DNA of 64,000 nucleotides from Limimaricola pyoseonensis (GTDB lineage: Bacteria > Pseudomonadota > Alphaproteobacteria > Rhodobacterales > Rhodobacteraceae). The notes under the pieces are model-generated. The model saw only the letters and a program-made list of their open reading frames with translations, was not told the DNA's origin and made no database searches. The stretch covers positions 157,364 through 221,363 of the forward strand of contig NZ_FNAT01000007.1 of the NCBI RefSeq assembly GCF_900102015.1. Reading direction: 5' to 3'. Both the position numbers and the translations under genes were made by a program. Below are positions 25,411-35,165 of the stretch, piece after piece (within the stretch, counting starts at the first letter, position 1; each line of letters begins with the position of its first letter).

Positions 25411-26277
25411 TCATTTCCGCATCTGCCGCTGCACCCAGAAGAGCAGCAGCACCAGCAGGACCGAGACCCCGACCAGGATGGTCGACACGGCGTTGATCTC
25501 GGGGGTGATCCCGCGGCGGATGGCGCCGAGGATGTAGATGGGCAGGGTGGTCTCGCCGGGGCCGGCGATCATCAGCGTGATGATCACGTCGTCGAGCGAG
25601 ACCACGAAGGCCAGCATCGCGCCGGCAAGGATGCCCGGCGCCAGCAGCGGCAGCGTGACCAGCCGGAACGTCCGCCACGGCGTCGCATAGAGGTCGGCGG
25701 CGGCCTGCTCGAGCGTCAGCGTCATGTCCTCGAGCCGCGCGCGCACCGGCATGAAGGCGAAGGGGATGCAGAAGGCGGTGTGCGCCAGCATCAGGTAGCC
25801 GATGCCGTTGACGCCGGTCAGGCGCTTGATCAGCGAGAACAGCGACAGCGTGGCGATGGCGGTGACGATCTCGGGGATCACCAGCGGCTGGTTGACGATG
25901 CCGAGCGCCAGCGCACGCCCCCTGAAACGCGGGCCACGGGTGGTGGCCAGCGCCGCCATGGTCGCGGCGACGGTGGCGCCCAGCGTCGCCACGGCGGCGA
26001 TCTTCAGCGAGGTCCAAGCGGCGCCGCGGATCGCCTCGTTGGCGAAGGCGGCCTCGTACCAGCGCCACGAGAACTCGGTCCAGCGCACCACCGAGCGGTT
26101 GTCGTTGAAGGAGAACACCACCAGCACGACGATCGGCAGGTAGAGCGCGACGATGCAGGCCCAGGCCACGGCCGAGAAGCCGGGCATGGCGCGCAGGTCG
26201 CGCATCCGGCGCCGCGCCGGGGACCGGGTGCCGGCCATCGGGGTGCGGTCGCGGGCGGCGGCGGAGATCTCAGCCAT
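25411..26277 (-). CDS. ABC transporter permease, PotC type
   Basis: A 288 aa inner-membrane permease with about six hydrophobic helices and the coupling segment EQAAADLYATPWRTFRLVTLPLL, the EAA loop that contacts the ATPase. The ATG at 26277 overlaps the stop of the PotB-type gene by 8 nt (ATGGCTGA), supporting this start over one 33 nt upstream. It works with the adjacent PotB-type permease, ATPase and binding protein. Confidence 0.9.
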   Translation of the reverse strand: MAEISAAARDRTPMAGTRSPARRRMRDLRAMPGFSAVAWACIVALYLPIVVLVVFSFNDNRSVVRWTEFSWRWYEAAFANEAIRGAAWTSLKIAAVATLGATVAATMAALATTRGPRFRGRALALGIVNQPLVIPEIVTAIATLSLFSLIKRLTGVNGIGYLMLAHTAFCIPFAFMPVRARLEDMTLTLEQAAADLYATPWRTFRLVTLPLLAPGILAGAMLAFVVSLDDVIITLMIAGPGETTLPIYILGAIRRGITPEINAVSTILVGVSVLLVLLLFWVQRQMRK

Positions 26278-27175
26278 GGGCGCGACCCTCCCGTCCGGCG
26301 GCGCGGGCATGGGCCAGCAGCACCAGCACCACCAGCGCCATCAGGATCAGCGCCGCCGCCGAGCCGAAGGGCCAGTTGCGCGACGAGCCGAACTGCATCG
26401 CGATCATGTTGCCGATCATCAGCTTCTTGCCGCCGCCCAGCAGCTCGGGCGTGATGTAGGCGCCGAGGCCGGGGATGAAGACCAGCACGCAGCCGGCGAC
26501 GATGCCGGGGCGGGCCAGCGGCACGATCACGTGGCGCAGCACCTTCCAGCGGCCGGCATAGAGGTCGTAGCCCGCCTCAAGAAGCCGCATGTCGATCTTC
26601 TCGAGGCTGGCATAGAGCGGCAGCACCATGAAGGGCAGGTAGGCGTAGATCAGGCCGATGAAGACCGCCGTGTCGGTGTAGAGGATCGACAGCGGCTCCG
26701 AGATCAGCCCGACCTGCATCAGCGACAGGTTCACGATCCCCTCGTCGCGGATGATCAGCAGCATCGCGTAGGTGCGGATCAGCAGGTTGGTCCAAAAGGG
26801 CAGGGTGATCAGGAACAGCCAGAGATTGCGCTGCTCGCGCGGCCTCGTGGCGATGAACCACGCGGTCGGGAAGCCGAGGATCAGCGCGCCCAGCGTCGCG
26901 CCGAAGGCCAGCCCGATCGAGCGGGCGAAGATCGACAGGTAGGCGCCGTTGAACTGCAGCGTGTCGTCGAAGATGTCGCGCTCGAACAGGAACTGCACGT
27001 AGGCGTCGAGCGAGAACGCCCAGCTCACCCCGCCATAGGTGCCGGGCGTCAGCACCGAGTAGACGAGCGTGATGCCGAGCGGCAGCACCCCCACGGCGAG
27101 GATGATCGCCAGCGCCGGGGCGAGCAGCGCGGCGCGCGACAGCCCTGCGCGGCGGGAGAGCATCGCGCGGCTCAC
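26270..27175 (-). CDS. ABC transporter permease, PotB type
   Basis: A 301 aa permease with a first membrane helix [20 protein letters not shown] and the EAA loop [22 protein letters not shown]. The GTG at 27175 overlaps the ATPase stop (GTGA); an ATG at 27163, 12 nt in, is an equally possible start. The C-terminal sequence runs into the ATG of the PotC-type gene. It forms the heterodimeric membrane channel of the importer. Confidence 0.9.
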   Translation of the reverse strand: MSRAMLSRRAGLSRAALLAPALAIILAVGVLPLGITLVYSVLTPGTYGGVSWAFSLDAYVQFLFERDIFDDTLQFNGAYLSIFARSIGLAFGATLGALILGFPTAWFIATRPREQRNLWLFLITLPFWTNLLIRTYAMLLIIRDEGIVNLSLMQVGLISEPLSILYTDTAVFIGLIYAYLPFMVLPLYASLEKIDMRLLEAGYDLYAGRWKVLRHVIVPLARPGIVAGCVLVFIPGLGAYITPELLGGGKKLMIGNMIAMQFGSSRNWPFGSAAALILMALVVLVLLAHARAAGREGRAHG

Positions 27176-28281
27176 GCCAGCACGCGCGCCTGCTCGGGCG
27201 CGATGCAGGCGCCGAGCCGCGCGCCCGGTTGCAGGTGCTGCGGGTCGACCGGGCCGGAATGGCGCAGCACGAAGGGCTCGCCCGAGGCGAGGCGCAGATG
27301 GATGTGCGAGCCCGAGCCGAAATAGACGACATGTTCGAGGCGGCCCTCGATGGTGGCGGCCTCCTCGGCCCCGGCGAGCCGCGCGCCCTCGGGCCGGACC
27401 GCGACCGAGACGGCGCCGTGCCGCGGCAGCTCCGGGTCGAGCCGCGCCTCGATCTCGGCACCGCCGCCGAGCCGGACCAGCGCATGCCCCTCCCGGCTCA
27501 TGCGCTCGATCCGGCCCTCGAGAATGTTGATCTCGCCGATGAAGTCCGCGACGAAGCGATGCGCCGGCCTGTCGTAGATCTCGGCCGGGCTGCCGACCTG
27601 CAGAACCTCGCCCGCGCGCATCACCGCGATCCGGTCCGACATGGTCAGCGCCTCCTCCTGGTCGTGGGTGACGAAGACGAAGGTGATGCCGGTCTCGGCC
27701 TGCAGCTTCTTCAGCTCGAGCTGCATCGCCTTGCGCAGCTTGAGGTCGAGCGCGGCCAGCGGCTCGTCGAGCAGCAGCACCCGCGGGGCCGGCGCCAGCG
27801 CCCGGGCCAGCGCCACGCGCTGCTGCTGCCCGCCCGAGAGCTGCTCCACCCGCCGCCCCGCCATGGCGCCGAGTTCGACCAGCTCGAGCATCTCGGCGCT
27901 GCGCCGCGCGATCTCGGACCGGGACCGGCCGAGCATCTTCAGCCCGAAGCCGACATTCTCGGCCACCGTCATGTGCGGGAACAGCGCGTAGTTCTGGAAC
28001 ACGGTGTTGACCGGGCGCCGATGCGGCGGCAGGCCGGAGATGTCCTCGCCGTCGAGCTCGATCCGGCCCGTCGTCGGCAGCTCGAAGCCGGCGATCAGCC
28101 GCAGCAGCGTGGTCTTGCCGCAACCCGACGGGCCGAGCAGTGTGAAGAACTCGTTCTCGCGGATGTCGAGGCTGAGATCCTTCAGTGCCTCGATCGGGCC
28201 GAAGCGCTTGGTCAGCCGCCGGGCCGCGATGGCCGGGCGCTGTCGGGCCCGGTCGGTCTGGCGTTGCGGATCCTTGTCCAT
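27172..28281 (-). CDS. ABC transporter ATPase, PotA type
   Basis: A 369 aa ATPase with Walker [10 protein letters not shown] (about 52-60), Q-loop [10 protein letters not shown], signature LSGGQQQR, Walker B LLLDEPL and switch HDQEEA, followed by a TOBE-type C-terminal domain (residues about 255-369) common in PotA/CysA/MalK proteins. It is the first gene of a potA-B-C-D-like operon and lies 75 bp downstream of the LuxR-type regulator gene on the same strand, so the regulator may be its direct control. Confidence 0.92.
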   Translation of the reverse strand: MDKDPQRQTDRARQRPAIAARRLTKRFGPIEALKDLSLDIRENEFFTLLGPSGCGKTTLLRLIAGFELPTTGRIELDGEDISGLPPHRRPVNTVFQNYALFPHMTVAENVGFGLKMLGRSRSEIARRSAEMLELVELGAMAGRRVEQLSGGQQQRVALARALAPAPRVLLLDEPLAALDLKLRKAMQLELKKLQAETGITFVFVTHDQEEALTMSDRIAVMRAGEVLQVGSPAEIYDRPAHRFVADFIGEINILEGRIERMSREGHALVRLGGGAEIEARLDPELPRHGAVSVAVRPEGARLAGAEEAATIEGRLEHVVYFGSGSHIHLRLASGEPFVLRHSGPVDPQHLQPGARLGACIAPEQARVLA

Positions 28282-28356
28282 GACGTCTCTCCGTGCGGTC
28301 AGGGCAAGGCTAGCCGCGCCGGAACGCGCCGGTAAATATCCCGATGGGGGTAGAGG

Positions 28357-29220
28357 TCAGCGCATGACCGACTGCAGGAACCGCGACAGCAGTTCCGACT
28401 GCGATCCGATCCCGAGCTTGCGGTAGAGGTTCTTGCGGTGGATCTTCACCGTGCCGGTCGTGGTGCCTGTCAGGGCACCGATCGAGGCCGAGGAATGGCC
28501 CTTGAGGATGAGCCCGGCGATCTCGCGCTCGCGCGCGGTCAGCACATCGGTGCCGAACTGCTCCAGCGCTTGGGTGATCGACTGGCCGAGGCCGTATGGC
28601 GGCTCGTCGGGGCGGTTCTCGAAATGCTTGCGCGAGAGCGAGCCGATCAGCGGCAGCTGCCGCCTGAAGGCCGCGAGGTCGCGGGCGGTGAAGCGCGGCT
28701 CCCGCCCGATCCGGCCCAGCGAGTAGAACAGCGCGGAGCCGCCCGGCATGCGGATCAGCAGGGCCATCTCGTCGCGCAGGTCGATGTTGCCGTAGTAGAG
28801 CTTGTAATAGGTCGACCGCCGGAAATGGTCCGGCGCGACGTCGCGCAGCCGCACCGCGCAATCGGTCGCCCCGCTCAGGAACACGTCGTGGATCGGGTCC
28901 AGCAGGTAGGCGCTCTCGAGGTAGTCGTCGATCACCACCCGGCGGCGCTCGGCCCGGACGTTGTCATGGACATGTGTCGGGGCGCGGTTCGGGTGCAGCG
29001 TGGTCACGAAGGCTCCGGTGAACGGCGCGGCGCGGCGCAGCAGCCCGATCATCGCCGGGAAGAAGTCCGGTGTGTGCAGCGCCTGCACCGCCAGCGACAG
29101 CGCGTCATCCCGCGAATTTCCTTGCCCGGAGGCGTCTTCGGTCGGCTTACTGCGTGTCGACAGGTTCAAGTCTCGGCGTCCCAGCTTTCGGAGCGTCGGT
29201 GGTCGGCGGCGAGGCCGCAT
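28357..29220 (-). CDS. LuxR-family transcriptional regulator
   Basis: A 287 aa regulator. The C-terminal 65 residues are a GerE/LuxR helix-turn-helix (LTAREREIAGLILKGHSSAS, then TGTVKIHRKNLYRKLGI). The N-terminal 200 residues are an unassigned sensor; they do not show the acyl-homoserine-lactone motif WxxxY in an obvious place. ATG 29220 is chosen; an in-frame TTG at 29262 would lengthen it by 14 residues. It is divergent from the hydrolase at 29286 and precedes the transporter operon on its own strand, so it is placed to control both in response to the substrate. Confidence 0.85.
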   Translation of the reverse strand: MRPRRRPPTLRKLGRRDLNLSTRSKPTEDASGQGNSRDDALSLAVQALHTPDFFPAMIGLLRRAAPFTGAFVTTLHPNRAPTHVHDNVRAERRRVVIDDYLESAYLLDPIHDVFLSGATDCAVRLRDVAPDHFRRSTYYKLYYGNIDLRDEMALLIRMPGGSALFYSLGRIGREPRFTARDLAAFRRQLPLIGSLSRKHFENRPDEPPYGLGQSITQALEQFGTDVLTAREREIAGLILKGHSSASIGALTGTTTGTVKIHRKNLYRKLGIGSQSELLSRFLQSVMR

Positions 29221-29285
29221 GACGCCGTCCACAACATCCGCCGGGCGAGTGGCCGTGGGCAAGCCCTATTGGAGGAGGAACGCCG

Positions 29286-30497
29286 ATGACGGGTCGGTTC
29301 GGCATCACGCGGGCAAGCGATGGGAGCGTTCCACGGCAGGGGCGGCCCGCGTACGTCAATCCGCATGCCGCCGAGTCGATCGGCGCGGTCGAGGCGATCT
29401 ATGGCGGCGCTCTCGGGCCCGATCTCGCGGTCAGCACCTTTCGCAACATCCACCGGCTGTTCCCGACCCGCACGGTCGCGGCCGCCGGCACGCCGCGACC
29501 TCTGCCCTCCTCCGACCGGCGCCTCGGTCCGGTCGCGGTCGAGATCGATGGCGCGACCTACGGTTTCGACGATGCGCTCGCACTCGACCGCGTCACGGGG
29601 CTGATCGTGTTGAAGGACGGCGCGGTCGTCCACGAAACCTACCGGCACGGCAACCGCCCCGACACGCGCTGGATGTCGATGTCGGTGGCCAAGTCGGTCA
29701 CCTCGACGCTTCTGGGCGCGGCGATCGCCGAAGGCCATGTCGGCGGGCTCGACGACATGGTGACCGACCACGTGCCGGCGCTTGCGGGCAGCGCCTATGA
29801 CGGCGTCACGGTCGGGGACATCCTGCTGATGGCGTCGGGCGTGGCATGGGACGAGACCTACACCAATCCGGCGTCGGACCGCCGCGACCTGCTGCGCGCC
29901 CAGATCGCGCAGCAGCCCGGCGCGCTGATGGCGGTGATGGCGGCGCTGCCGCGCGCGGGAGAACCCGGCACGCGGCACACCTACTCGACCGGCGAGACGC
30001 AGGTGCTGGGCGAGGTGGTGCGCGGCGCGACCGGCCTGCCGCTGGCCGAGTACCTTTCGCGAACGATCTGGACGCCCTACGGCATGGAGACCGACGCCGA
30101 ATGGTGGCTCGACGCCCCCGGCGGCGCCGAGATCGGCGGCTCGGGCCTGTGCGCGACGCTGCGCGACTACGCCCGCTTCGGCCAGTTCTTCCTCGGGGGC
30201 GGGGTGATCGACGGCCGATCCGTGCTGCCGGAGGGCTGGACAGAGGCCGCCGGCCGACGCCAGACGCTCAGGACAGGCGCGGAGATCGACTACGGCTACA
30301 TGTGGTGGCCCGCCTGGACCGCGACCTCGATGGCGGACCGGGCCTTCACCGCCGTCGGCATCCATGGGCAGTATCTCTACCTCAACCCGGCGCGGAACAT
30401 CGTCGTCGTCCTGAACTGCGCACGTTCGGCACCGACCGGGCAGGAGCCCGTCGAGACCATGGCGCTCATCGATGCAGTGGTGGGCGCCATTCGTTGA
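29286..30497 (+). CDS. Serine hydrolase, class C beta-lactamase / NylB fold
   Basis: A 403 aa paralog-like partner of the hydrolase at 23050. It has SVAK (133-136; S133 nucleophile) and YST (233-235) as the second motif, with the WMSMSVAKSVTS context seen in 6-aminohexanoate-dimer hydrolase relatives. No export signal is seen. GGAGGAGG at 29271-29278 gives a strong ribosome binding site before ATG 29286. It is divergent from the LuxR-type gene. The two hydrolases differ in sequence but share fold and position around one importer, suggesting two steps on related amide or ester bonds. Confidence 0.82.
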   Translation: MTGRFGITRASDGSVPRQGRPAYVNPHAAESIGAVEAIYGGALGPDLAVSTFRNIHRLFPTRTVAAAGTPRPLPSSDRRLGPVAVEIDGATYGFDDALALDRVTGLIVLKDGAVVHETYRHGNRPDTRWMSMSVAKSVTSTLLGAAIAEGHVGGLDDMVTDHVPALAGSAYDGVTVGDILLMASGVAWDETYTNPASDRRDLLRAQIAQQPGALMAVMAALPRAGEPGTRHTYSTGETQVLGEVVRGATGLPLAEYLSRTIWTPYGMETDAEWWLDAPGGAEIGGSGLCATLRDYARFGQFFLGGGVIDGRSVLPEGWTEAAGRRQTLRTGAEIDYGYMWWPAWTATSMADRAFTAVGIHGQYLYLNPARNIVVVLNCARSAPTGQEPVETMALIDAVVGAIR

Positions 30498-30699
30498 CCT
30501 TCTGACGTGGCTCTCGGCCGGAAGGCATCGCCCGTGGCGGCGCGCCGATCCTCGATCCCTTTGCTGGTCATGCTAGCCATGTCGTACGGGACAGCCTCGG
30601 CCACGGGCGCCCCTCCCGGTCCGCGCTTTCGGTGCCGGCGCTCCCATGCTTCGACCGGTTGATTAGGCGGAAACGCTCGAAATCGCGCCCCAAACATCA

Positions 30700-30713
30700 T
30701 GGGAAGGTTCCCA
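30700..30713. promoter_or_regulatory. LacI-type operator upstream of regulator gene
   Basis: TGGGAAGGTTCCCA, an inverted repeat differing by one base in the centre from the perfect site at 31845. It lies 49 nt before the GTG start of the LacI-family gene, a position that fits autoregulation. Confidence 0.65.
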
Positions 30714-30761
30714 CGAGGCATTTCGGGTGCTACTGATCGGGTCGGGGAGGCGCGAATCGCC

Positions 30762-31793
30762 GTGTCAGAGACAGCCGCACCATTGACGATCATCGACATC
30801 GCACGCTTGTCCGGCGTGTCGAAGAGCACGGTGTCGCGGGTGCTGTCCGGCGCCGGGAACGTGTCGCAGGAGGCCCGCGACAAGGTCATGGCCGCGGTGC
30901 AGGAATCCGGCTTCCGCCGCAACGACCTCGCCCGTTCGCTGCGCTCCGGCCGCACCGGGATGATCGGCCTGCTGATCCCCGACATCGCCAACCCCTTCTG
31001 GGCGGACGTGGCCCGCGGGGCGCAGGACGCGGCCGACGCGGAAGACATCTCGCTGCTGATCTTCAACTCGGATTGGGATCCGGAGCGCGAGCGCCGCCAC
31101 CTGCAGGCCCTGACCCAATCGCGCGTCGACGCGGCCATCGTGAACCCGGTGCGCGACGGGCTGGATGATTTTCTGCGGTTCCAGATACCGCTTGTCCTGA
31201 TCGGGTCCTCCGCGGAGCGGTTCCCGCAGCTGCCCTCGGTCGGAAGCGACATCTCGCAGGGCGTGTCGATCGGGCTCGACCGGATCGTCGCGGCGGGGCT
31301 GGGAATGCCGGCGCTGCTGGTGGGCGATGCCGAGCGTACGGCGCGGGAACGGTTCGTGGCGGCCGTACGGGCGGTGGGCGAGGCCGAGGGATGGCCGCTC
31401 GACGAGATGCGGCTGGAGGATGGGCAGTACACGGTCGAGGGGGGACGCGCCGCGATGGAGCGGCTGTTGAAAGCCGGCCCGCCACGCGTCGTCTTCGCGG
31501 CCAACGACCTGATGGCGCTGGGCGCGCTGCAGGCCATTCGGGCGGCCGGGCTGCGATGCCCCGAGGAGGTGGCGCTGCTGGGCTTCGACGGCATTCCGGC
31601 GGCCGAGGTGTCGACCCCGGCGCTGACCACGGTCGGCAAGCCGTCGCGCGAAATCGGGCGGCAGGCCTTCAAACTTCTCAATCGCAAGGTGACGGGGCAG
31701 GCGGAGGCGCCGCGCCTGTCGCTGCCCTGCACGCTGATCGAGCGCGAAACGCTGCCGCGCATCGACCACCCCCGCGCCGTCGGCACGGGCTAG
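30762..31793 (+). CDS. LacI-family transcriptional regulator
   Basis: A 343 aa regulator with the N-terminal HTH and hinge (IIDIARLSGVSKSTVSRVLSG, residues 10-30) and a periplasmic-binding-protein-like sugar-sensing domain (IGLLIPDIANPFWADVARGA onward, DLMALGALQAIRAAGLRCPE near the end). GTG 30762 is chosen because GGGGAGG lies 10-17 nt upstream and residues before it are not LacI-like. Matching operators at 30700 and 31845 imply that it represses itself and the transport operon that follows, with an imported ligand or its product as inducer. Confidence 0.9.
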   Translation: MSETAAPLTIIDIARLSGVSKSTVSRVLSGAGNVSQEARDKVMAAVQESGFRRNDLARSLRSGRTGMIGLLIPDIANPFWADVARGAQDAADAEDISLLIFNSDWDPERERRHLQALTQSRVDAAIVNPVRDGLDDFLRFQIPLVLIGSSAERFPQLPSVGSDISQGVSIGLDRIVAAGLGMPALLVGDAERTARERFVAAVRAVGEAEGWPLDEMRLEDGQYTVEGGRAAMERLLKAGPPRVVFAANDLMALGALQAIRAAGLRCPEEVALLGFDGIPAAEVSTPALTTVGKPSREIGRQAFKLLNRKVTGQAEAPRLSLPCTLIERETLPRIDHPRAVGTG

Positions 31794-31803
31794 GGAGGAC
31801 CTG

Positions 31804-32820
31804 ATGACCAGACACGACCGGGAGGACCGGAGCTCGTCGACGGCTGGGAACGTTCCCAATCCCGACCTGCTCACCGCCGAGATCGCCGGCGACAGCTGGC
31901 CGGAGGAGGAGTTCGACAGTCGCGGCGCCCGGCTCCGGGACGGGGTCCGGGAATGGTGGCCCTATTACCTGATGCTGGCACCGGGGCTGATCTACTTCGC
32001 CCTGTTCCATTACCTGCCGGTCTGGGAGGCCAAGCTGGCCTTCGAGGATCTGCGCATCATCGGCCCGAACCTCTGGGTCGGGCTCAAGCACTTCGCGCAG
32101 CTCTTCGCCTCACCGGCCTTCTTCGAGGTGCTGGCCAACACGCTGATCATCAGCGCGATGAAGATCGCCTTCGTCTTCCCGCTGCCGATCCTCCTCGCGC
32201 TGCTTCTGAACGAGGTCCGCTCGGGCCGGTTCCGGCGCGGCGTGCAGTCGGTCATCTACCTGCCGCACTTCCTGTCATGGGTGGTGATCGCGGGCATCTT
32301 CATCGCGGCGCTGTCGCCGGGCGACGGCGTGATCAACGACCTGCGCGACATGGTCGGGCTCGAGCGGCGCAGCTTCATGACCGAAAGCGGGTCGATCCGC
32401 TGGGTGCTGGTCTGGTCGGAGGCCTGGCGCAGCGCCGGCTGGGACAGCCTGCTCTACTTCGCGGCCATCATGTCTATCGACCCCGCGCTCTACGAGGCGG
32501 CCGAGATGGACGGGGCGAGCCGCTGGCAGAAGATGCGCTACATCACCCTGCCGGGCATCGTGCCGACCATCGCCACGCTGTTCATCCTGAATGTCGGGCT
32601 GTTCCTGAATGCCGGCTTCGACCAGGTGTTCAACCTCAGCAACGATGCGATCCGGGACAAGATCGACATCATCGACACCTATGTCTACCGGCTCGGCATC
32701 ACCGGCGGGCAGTTCTCTCTGGCCACCGCGGCGGGCCTGTTCAAGGGCGTCGTGGGCATGACCCTGATGCTGGGCGCGCATTTCCTGTCCAAGCGGCTGA
32801 CGGGCAGGGGGGTCTGGTAG
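31804..32820 (+). CDS. Carbohydrate ABC permease, LplB type
   Basis: A 338 aa permease of the LplB/YtcP-associated class, usually importing oligosaccharides or modified sugars. There are six helices after a hydrophilic N-terminal tail of about 48 residues, and the EAA loop YEAAEMDGASRWQKMRYITLPG. GGGAGGA at 31793-31799 overlaps the regulator stop and serves ATG 31804. The first codons contain the perfect operator at 31845-31858, so transcription into the gene could be roadblocked or an internal promoter controlled there. Confidence 0.88.
   Translation: MTRHDREDRSSSTAGNVPNPDLLTAEIAGDSWPEEEFDSRGARLRDGVREWWPYYLMLAPGLIYFALFHYLPVWEAKLAFEDLRIIGPNLWVGLKHFAQLFASPAFFEVLANTLIISAMKIAFVFPLPILLALLLNEVRSGRFRRGVQSVIYLPHFLSWVVIAGIFIAALSPGDGVINDLRDMVGLERRSFMTESGSIRWVLVWSEAWRSAGWDSLLYFAAIMSIDPALYEAAEMDGASRWQKMRYITLPGIVPTIATLFILNVGLFLNAGFDQVFNLSNDAIRDKIDIIDTYVYRLGITGGQFSLATAAGLFKGVVGMTLMLGAHFLSKRLTGRGVW
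31845..31858. promoter_or_regulatory. Perfect LacI-type operator inside permease 5' coding region
   Basis: TGGGAACGTTCCCA is a perfect 14 bp palindrome with the central CG usual for LacI-family sites. It begins 41 nt after the ATG of the permease. A weaker relative, TGGGAGCGTTCCAC, occurs at 29321-29334 inside the start of the second hydrolase gene. Confidence 0.7.
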
Positions 32821-33714
32821 ATGGCGACGCGCAACCGCACCCCGCTGGAGCGGGTCGAGGAGGCGATCATCCTCTCGGTCCTGCTGGCCATCGTCGTCGT
32901 GACCGTGCAGCCGATCCTGAACCTGCTGGCGATCTCGCTGTCGGACCCGGCCCGGGTGCCGGGGATGAGCGGCATGGCGATCCTCCCCGAGGGCTTTTCC
33001 GTCGACATCTGGACGCTGCTCGCCAACCACCCGGCGGTGCAGCGGGGGCTGATGAACTCGGTCTTCATCACCGCCGTCGGCACGGTCCTCAACGTGAGCT
33101 GCACCGCGCTCATGGCCTGGGCGCTGTCGCGTAGGCGGCTGCCGTTCCGGCGCACGCTCTTCGTGCTGATCCTGGCGACGATCGTGTTCGAGCCGGGGAT
33201 CATCCCCGACTACTTCGTCATGCGGCGGCTCGGCCTGCTGGACAGCTATTCGGCGGTCATCATCTACAAGATGGTCAACGCCTGGTACCTGATCATCCTG
33301 ATCCGCTTCTTCGAGGAGGTGCCCGAGGAGCTGATCGAGGCGGCGACGCTCGACGGGGCCAACGCGTTCCAGATCTTCTGGCGGGTGGTGGTGCCGCTGG
33401 CCAAGCCGGCGCTGGCCACGATCACCCTGTTCTACGTCGTCTACCACTGGAACGAGTTCCTGCGGCCGATGATCTACTTCAACGACCAGGACATGTGGCC
33501 GTTGCAGGTGGTGCTGCGGCAGTTCGTCGTGGTCGGCGACAAGGCCGCCATCGTCGGGCTGCAGGCGATGAACAGCTACGAGGGCGCCAGCCAGATCGAC
33601 TTCAAGGCGTTCCGGGCGGGCATGATCCTGTTCACGATCCTGCCGGTCCTCGCGATCTACCCGCTCATCCTTCGCTACTTCACCAAGGGCACCATGTCGG
33701 GGGCCCTGAAGTGA
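32821..33714 (+). CDS. Carbohydrate ABC permease, YtcP/LplC type
   Basis: A 297 aa permease starting directly after the stop of the partner permease. Six helices; EAA loop IEAATLDGANAFQIFWRVVVPLAKPAL; the C-terminus YPLILRYFTKGTMSGALK is characteristic of the LplC/YtcP group. It pairs with the LplB-type protein to form the importer channel. Confidence 0.9.
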   Translation: MATRNRTPLERVEEAIILSVLLAIVVVTVQPILNLLAISLSDPARVPGMSGMAILPEGFSVDIWTLLANHPAVQRGLMNSVFITAVGTVLNVSCTALMAWALSRRRLPFRRTLFVLILATIVFEPGIIPDYFVMRRLGLLDSYSAVIIYKMVNAWYLIILIRFFEEVPEELIEAATLDGANAFQIFWRVVVPLAKPALATITLFYVVYHWNEFLRPMIYFNDQDMWPLQVVLRQFVVVGDKAAIVGLQAMNSYEGASQIDFKAFRAGMILFTILPVLAIYPLILRYFTKGTMSGALK

Positions 33715-33749
33715 CCGGAACCGTGACCTGCACCCAAGGGAGGAACTTG

Positions 33750-35165
33750 ATGCAACACCTGTCCATTTCCCGCCGCGCCCTGCTGGCCGGCCTTGCCGCC
33801 ACGCCGATGGTCGGCCTGCTATCGCGCCCGGCACGCGCCGCGAGCGGCACCATCCGGATCGTCATGAAGGACCTTCTGACGACCAACCCCGAGGACGTCG
33901 CCCATATCGGGCGGATCGAGGAGGCCCTGGCCGCCCGCGGCCACGACATCTCGATCGAGATCGTCGACCTGCCCTCGGAGGGCTATGCCGAGAAGCTGAA
34001 CCTGATGCTGCTGTCGGGCGACATTCCGGATGTCATCTACTTCCAGGGCGGCGACGAGCAGATCGCCCAGCAGGGCGTGCTGCAGGATCTCGGGTCGCTG
34101 ATCGAGGGGACGGAGCACCTGGCCCCGGCGCTCTGGCCGCACAACACCGCGCGGATGGCGAACTACCCCTACCTGCTCTACGTCTTCCCGGCCCGGACCA
34201 AGGCCCCGGTTATCCGCCGCGACCTGCTGGAGGCGACGGGCCTGTCCGCGCCCGCCAGCCTCGAGGAATGGGACGCCCTGCTGCGCGCCATCCCGGGCAT
34301 CGAACTCGATGGCACGACGGTGAGCCACGGCATCATCGCCCCCAACAACACCGACGAGATGGACGCGGTTTTCGACCCGGCCTTCGGCATCGACCGGACC
34401 TGGATGCAGGACGAGGCGGGCGAGTGGATCCACTCGCGGATCAGCGCGGGCGAGCGCGAGAAACTGGCCTGGTATGCCAGCCTCTACGCCGACGGCGTGC
34501 TCGACCCCGAATTCGTGACCTCGAACTGGGAGGTGAAGGAGGACAAGTTCTACACCGGACAGGTCGGGGTGGTCATGGGCACCGCCGGTCCCGTCATCGG
34601 CATCTACGAGGCCAAGATGGCGCAGGTGAACCCCGGCGCCGAGCTGGTCCTGCTGACCCCGCCCGCCGGGATCCAGGCCATCGACGTCAGCAAGGAAAGC
34701 CGCGGCTTCGCGATCCCGGTCACGACCGAGCAGACCGAGGCCGTCATCGCCTTCCTCGATTTCATGGCCAGCCCCGAGGGGCAGATGATGGACCGGCTCG
34801 GCTTCGAGGGGGAGCACTACACCCGCGACGGCGACACGCTGACGCCGACCGACAAGCTCGGCGCCTGGTATCCCCGTTTCGTCTACGACAACCCGAACCA
34901 CTACCAGCCACCGATCAGCCCGCTCTCCGACCTGGCGCAGGCCTCGCTCCAGCAGGGGGTCGACAACTTCCGCGCCGACAACAGCTTCGTCTGGCCGGCG
35001 GATCTCGCCGCGGCGGTGGACGGGGCCGAGACCTACTACCGCACCAACGTCTTCCGCTTCGTTTCGGGCGAATTGTCGACCGAGCGTGACTGGGACGCCT
35101 ATGTGCAGGGCTGGCTCGATGCCGGCGGGCAGGCGATGATCGACCACGCGAAGGCCGTGCTGTGA
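33750..35165 (+). CDS. ABC solute-binding protein, LipO/YtcQ type
   Basis: A 471 aa binding protein with a twin-arginine-like signal (SRRALLAGLAATPMVGLL, cleavage near ARAAS at residues 30-32). The size and architecture match the large oligosaccharide-binding proteins that work with LplB/LplC-type permeases. The internal segment PSEGYAEKLNLMLLSGDIPDVI is the usual cluster 1 sugar-binding signature. AAGGGAGG lies 7 nt upstream of ATG 33750. The stop overlaps the GTG of the next gene, tying ligand capture to the glycohydrolases. Confidence 0.88.
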   Translation: MQHLSISRRALLAGLAATPMVGLLSRPARAASGTIRIVMKDLLTTNPEDVAHIGRIEEALAARGHDISIEIVDLPSEGYAEKLNLMLLSGDIPDVIYFQGGDEQIAQQGVLQDLGSLIEGTEHLAPALWPHNTARMANYPYLLYVFPARTKAPVIRRDLLEATGLSAPASLEEWDALLRAIPGIELDGTTVSHGIIAPNNTDEMDAVFDPAFGIDRTWMQDEAGEWIHSRISAGEREKLAWYASLYADGVLDPEFVTSNWEVKEDKFYTGQVGVVMGTAGPVIGIYEAKMAQVNPGAELVLLTPPAGIQAIDVSKESRGFAIPVTTEQTEAVIAFLDFMASPEGQMMDRLGFEGEHYTRDGDTLTPTDKLGAWYPRFVYDNPNHYQPPISPLSDLAQASLQQGVDNFRADNSFVWPADLAAAVDGAETYYRTNVFRFVSGELSTERDWDAYVQGWLDAGGQAMIDHAKAVL

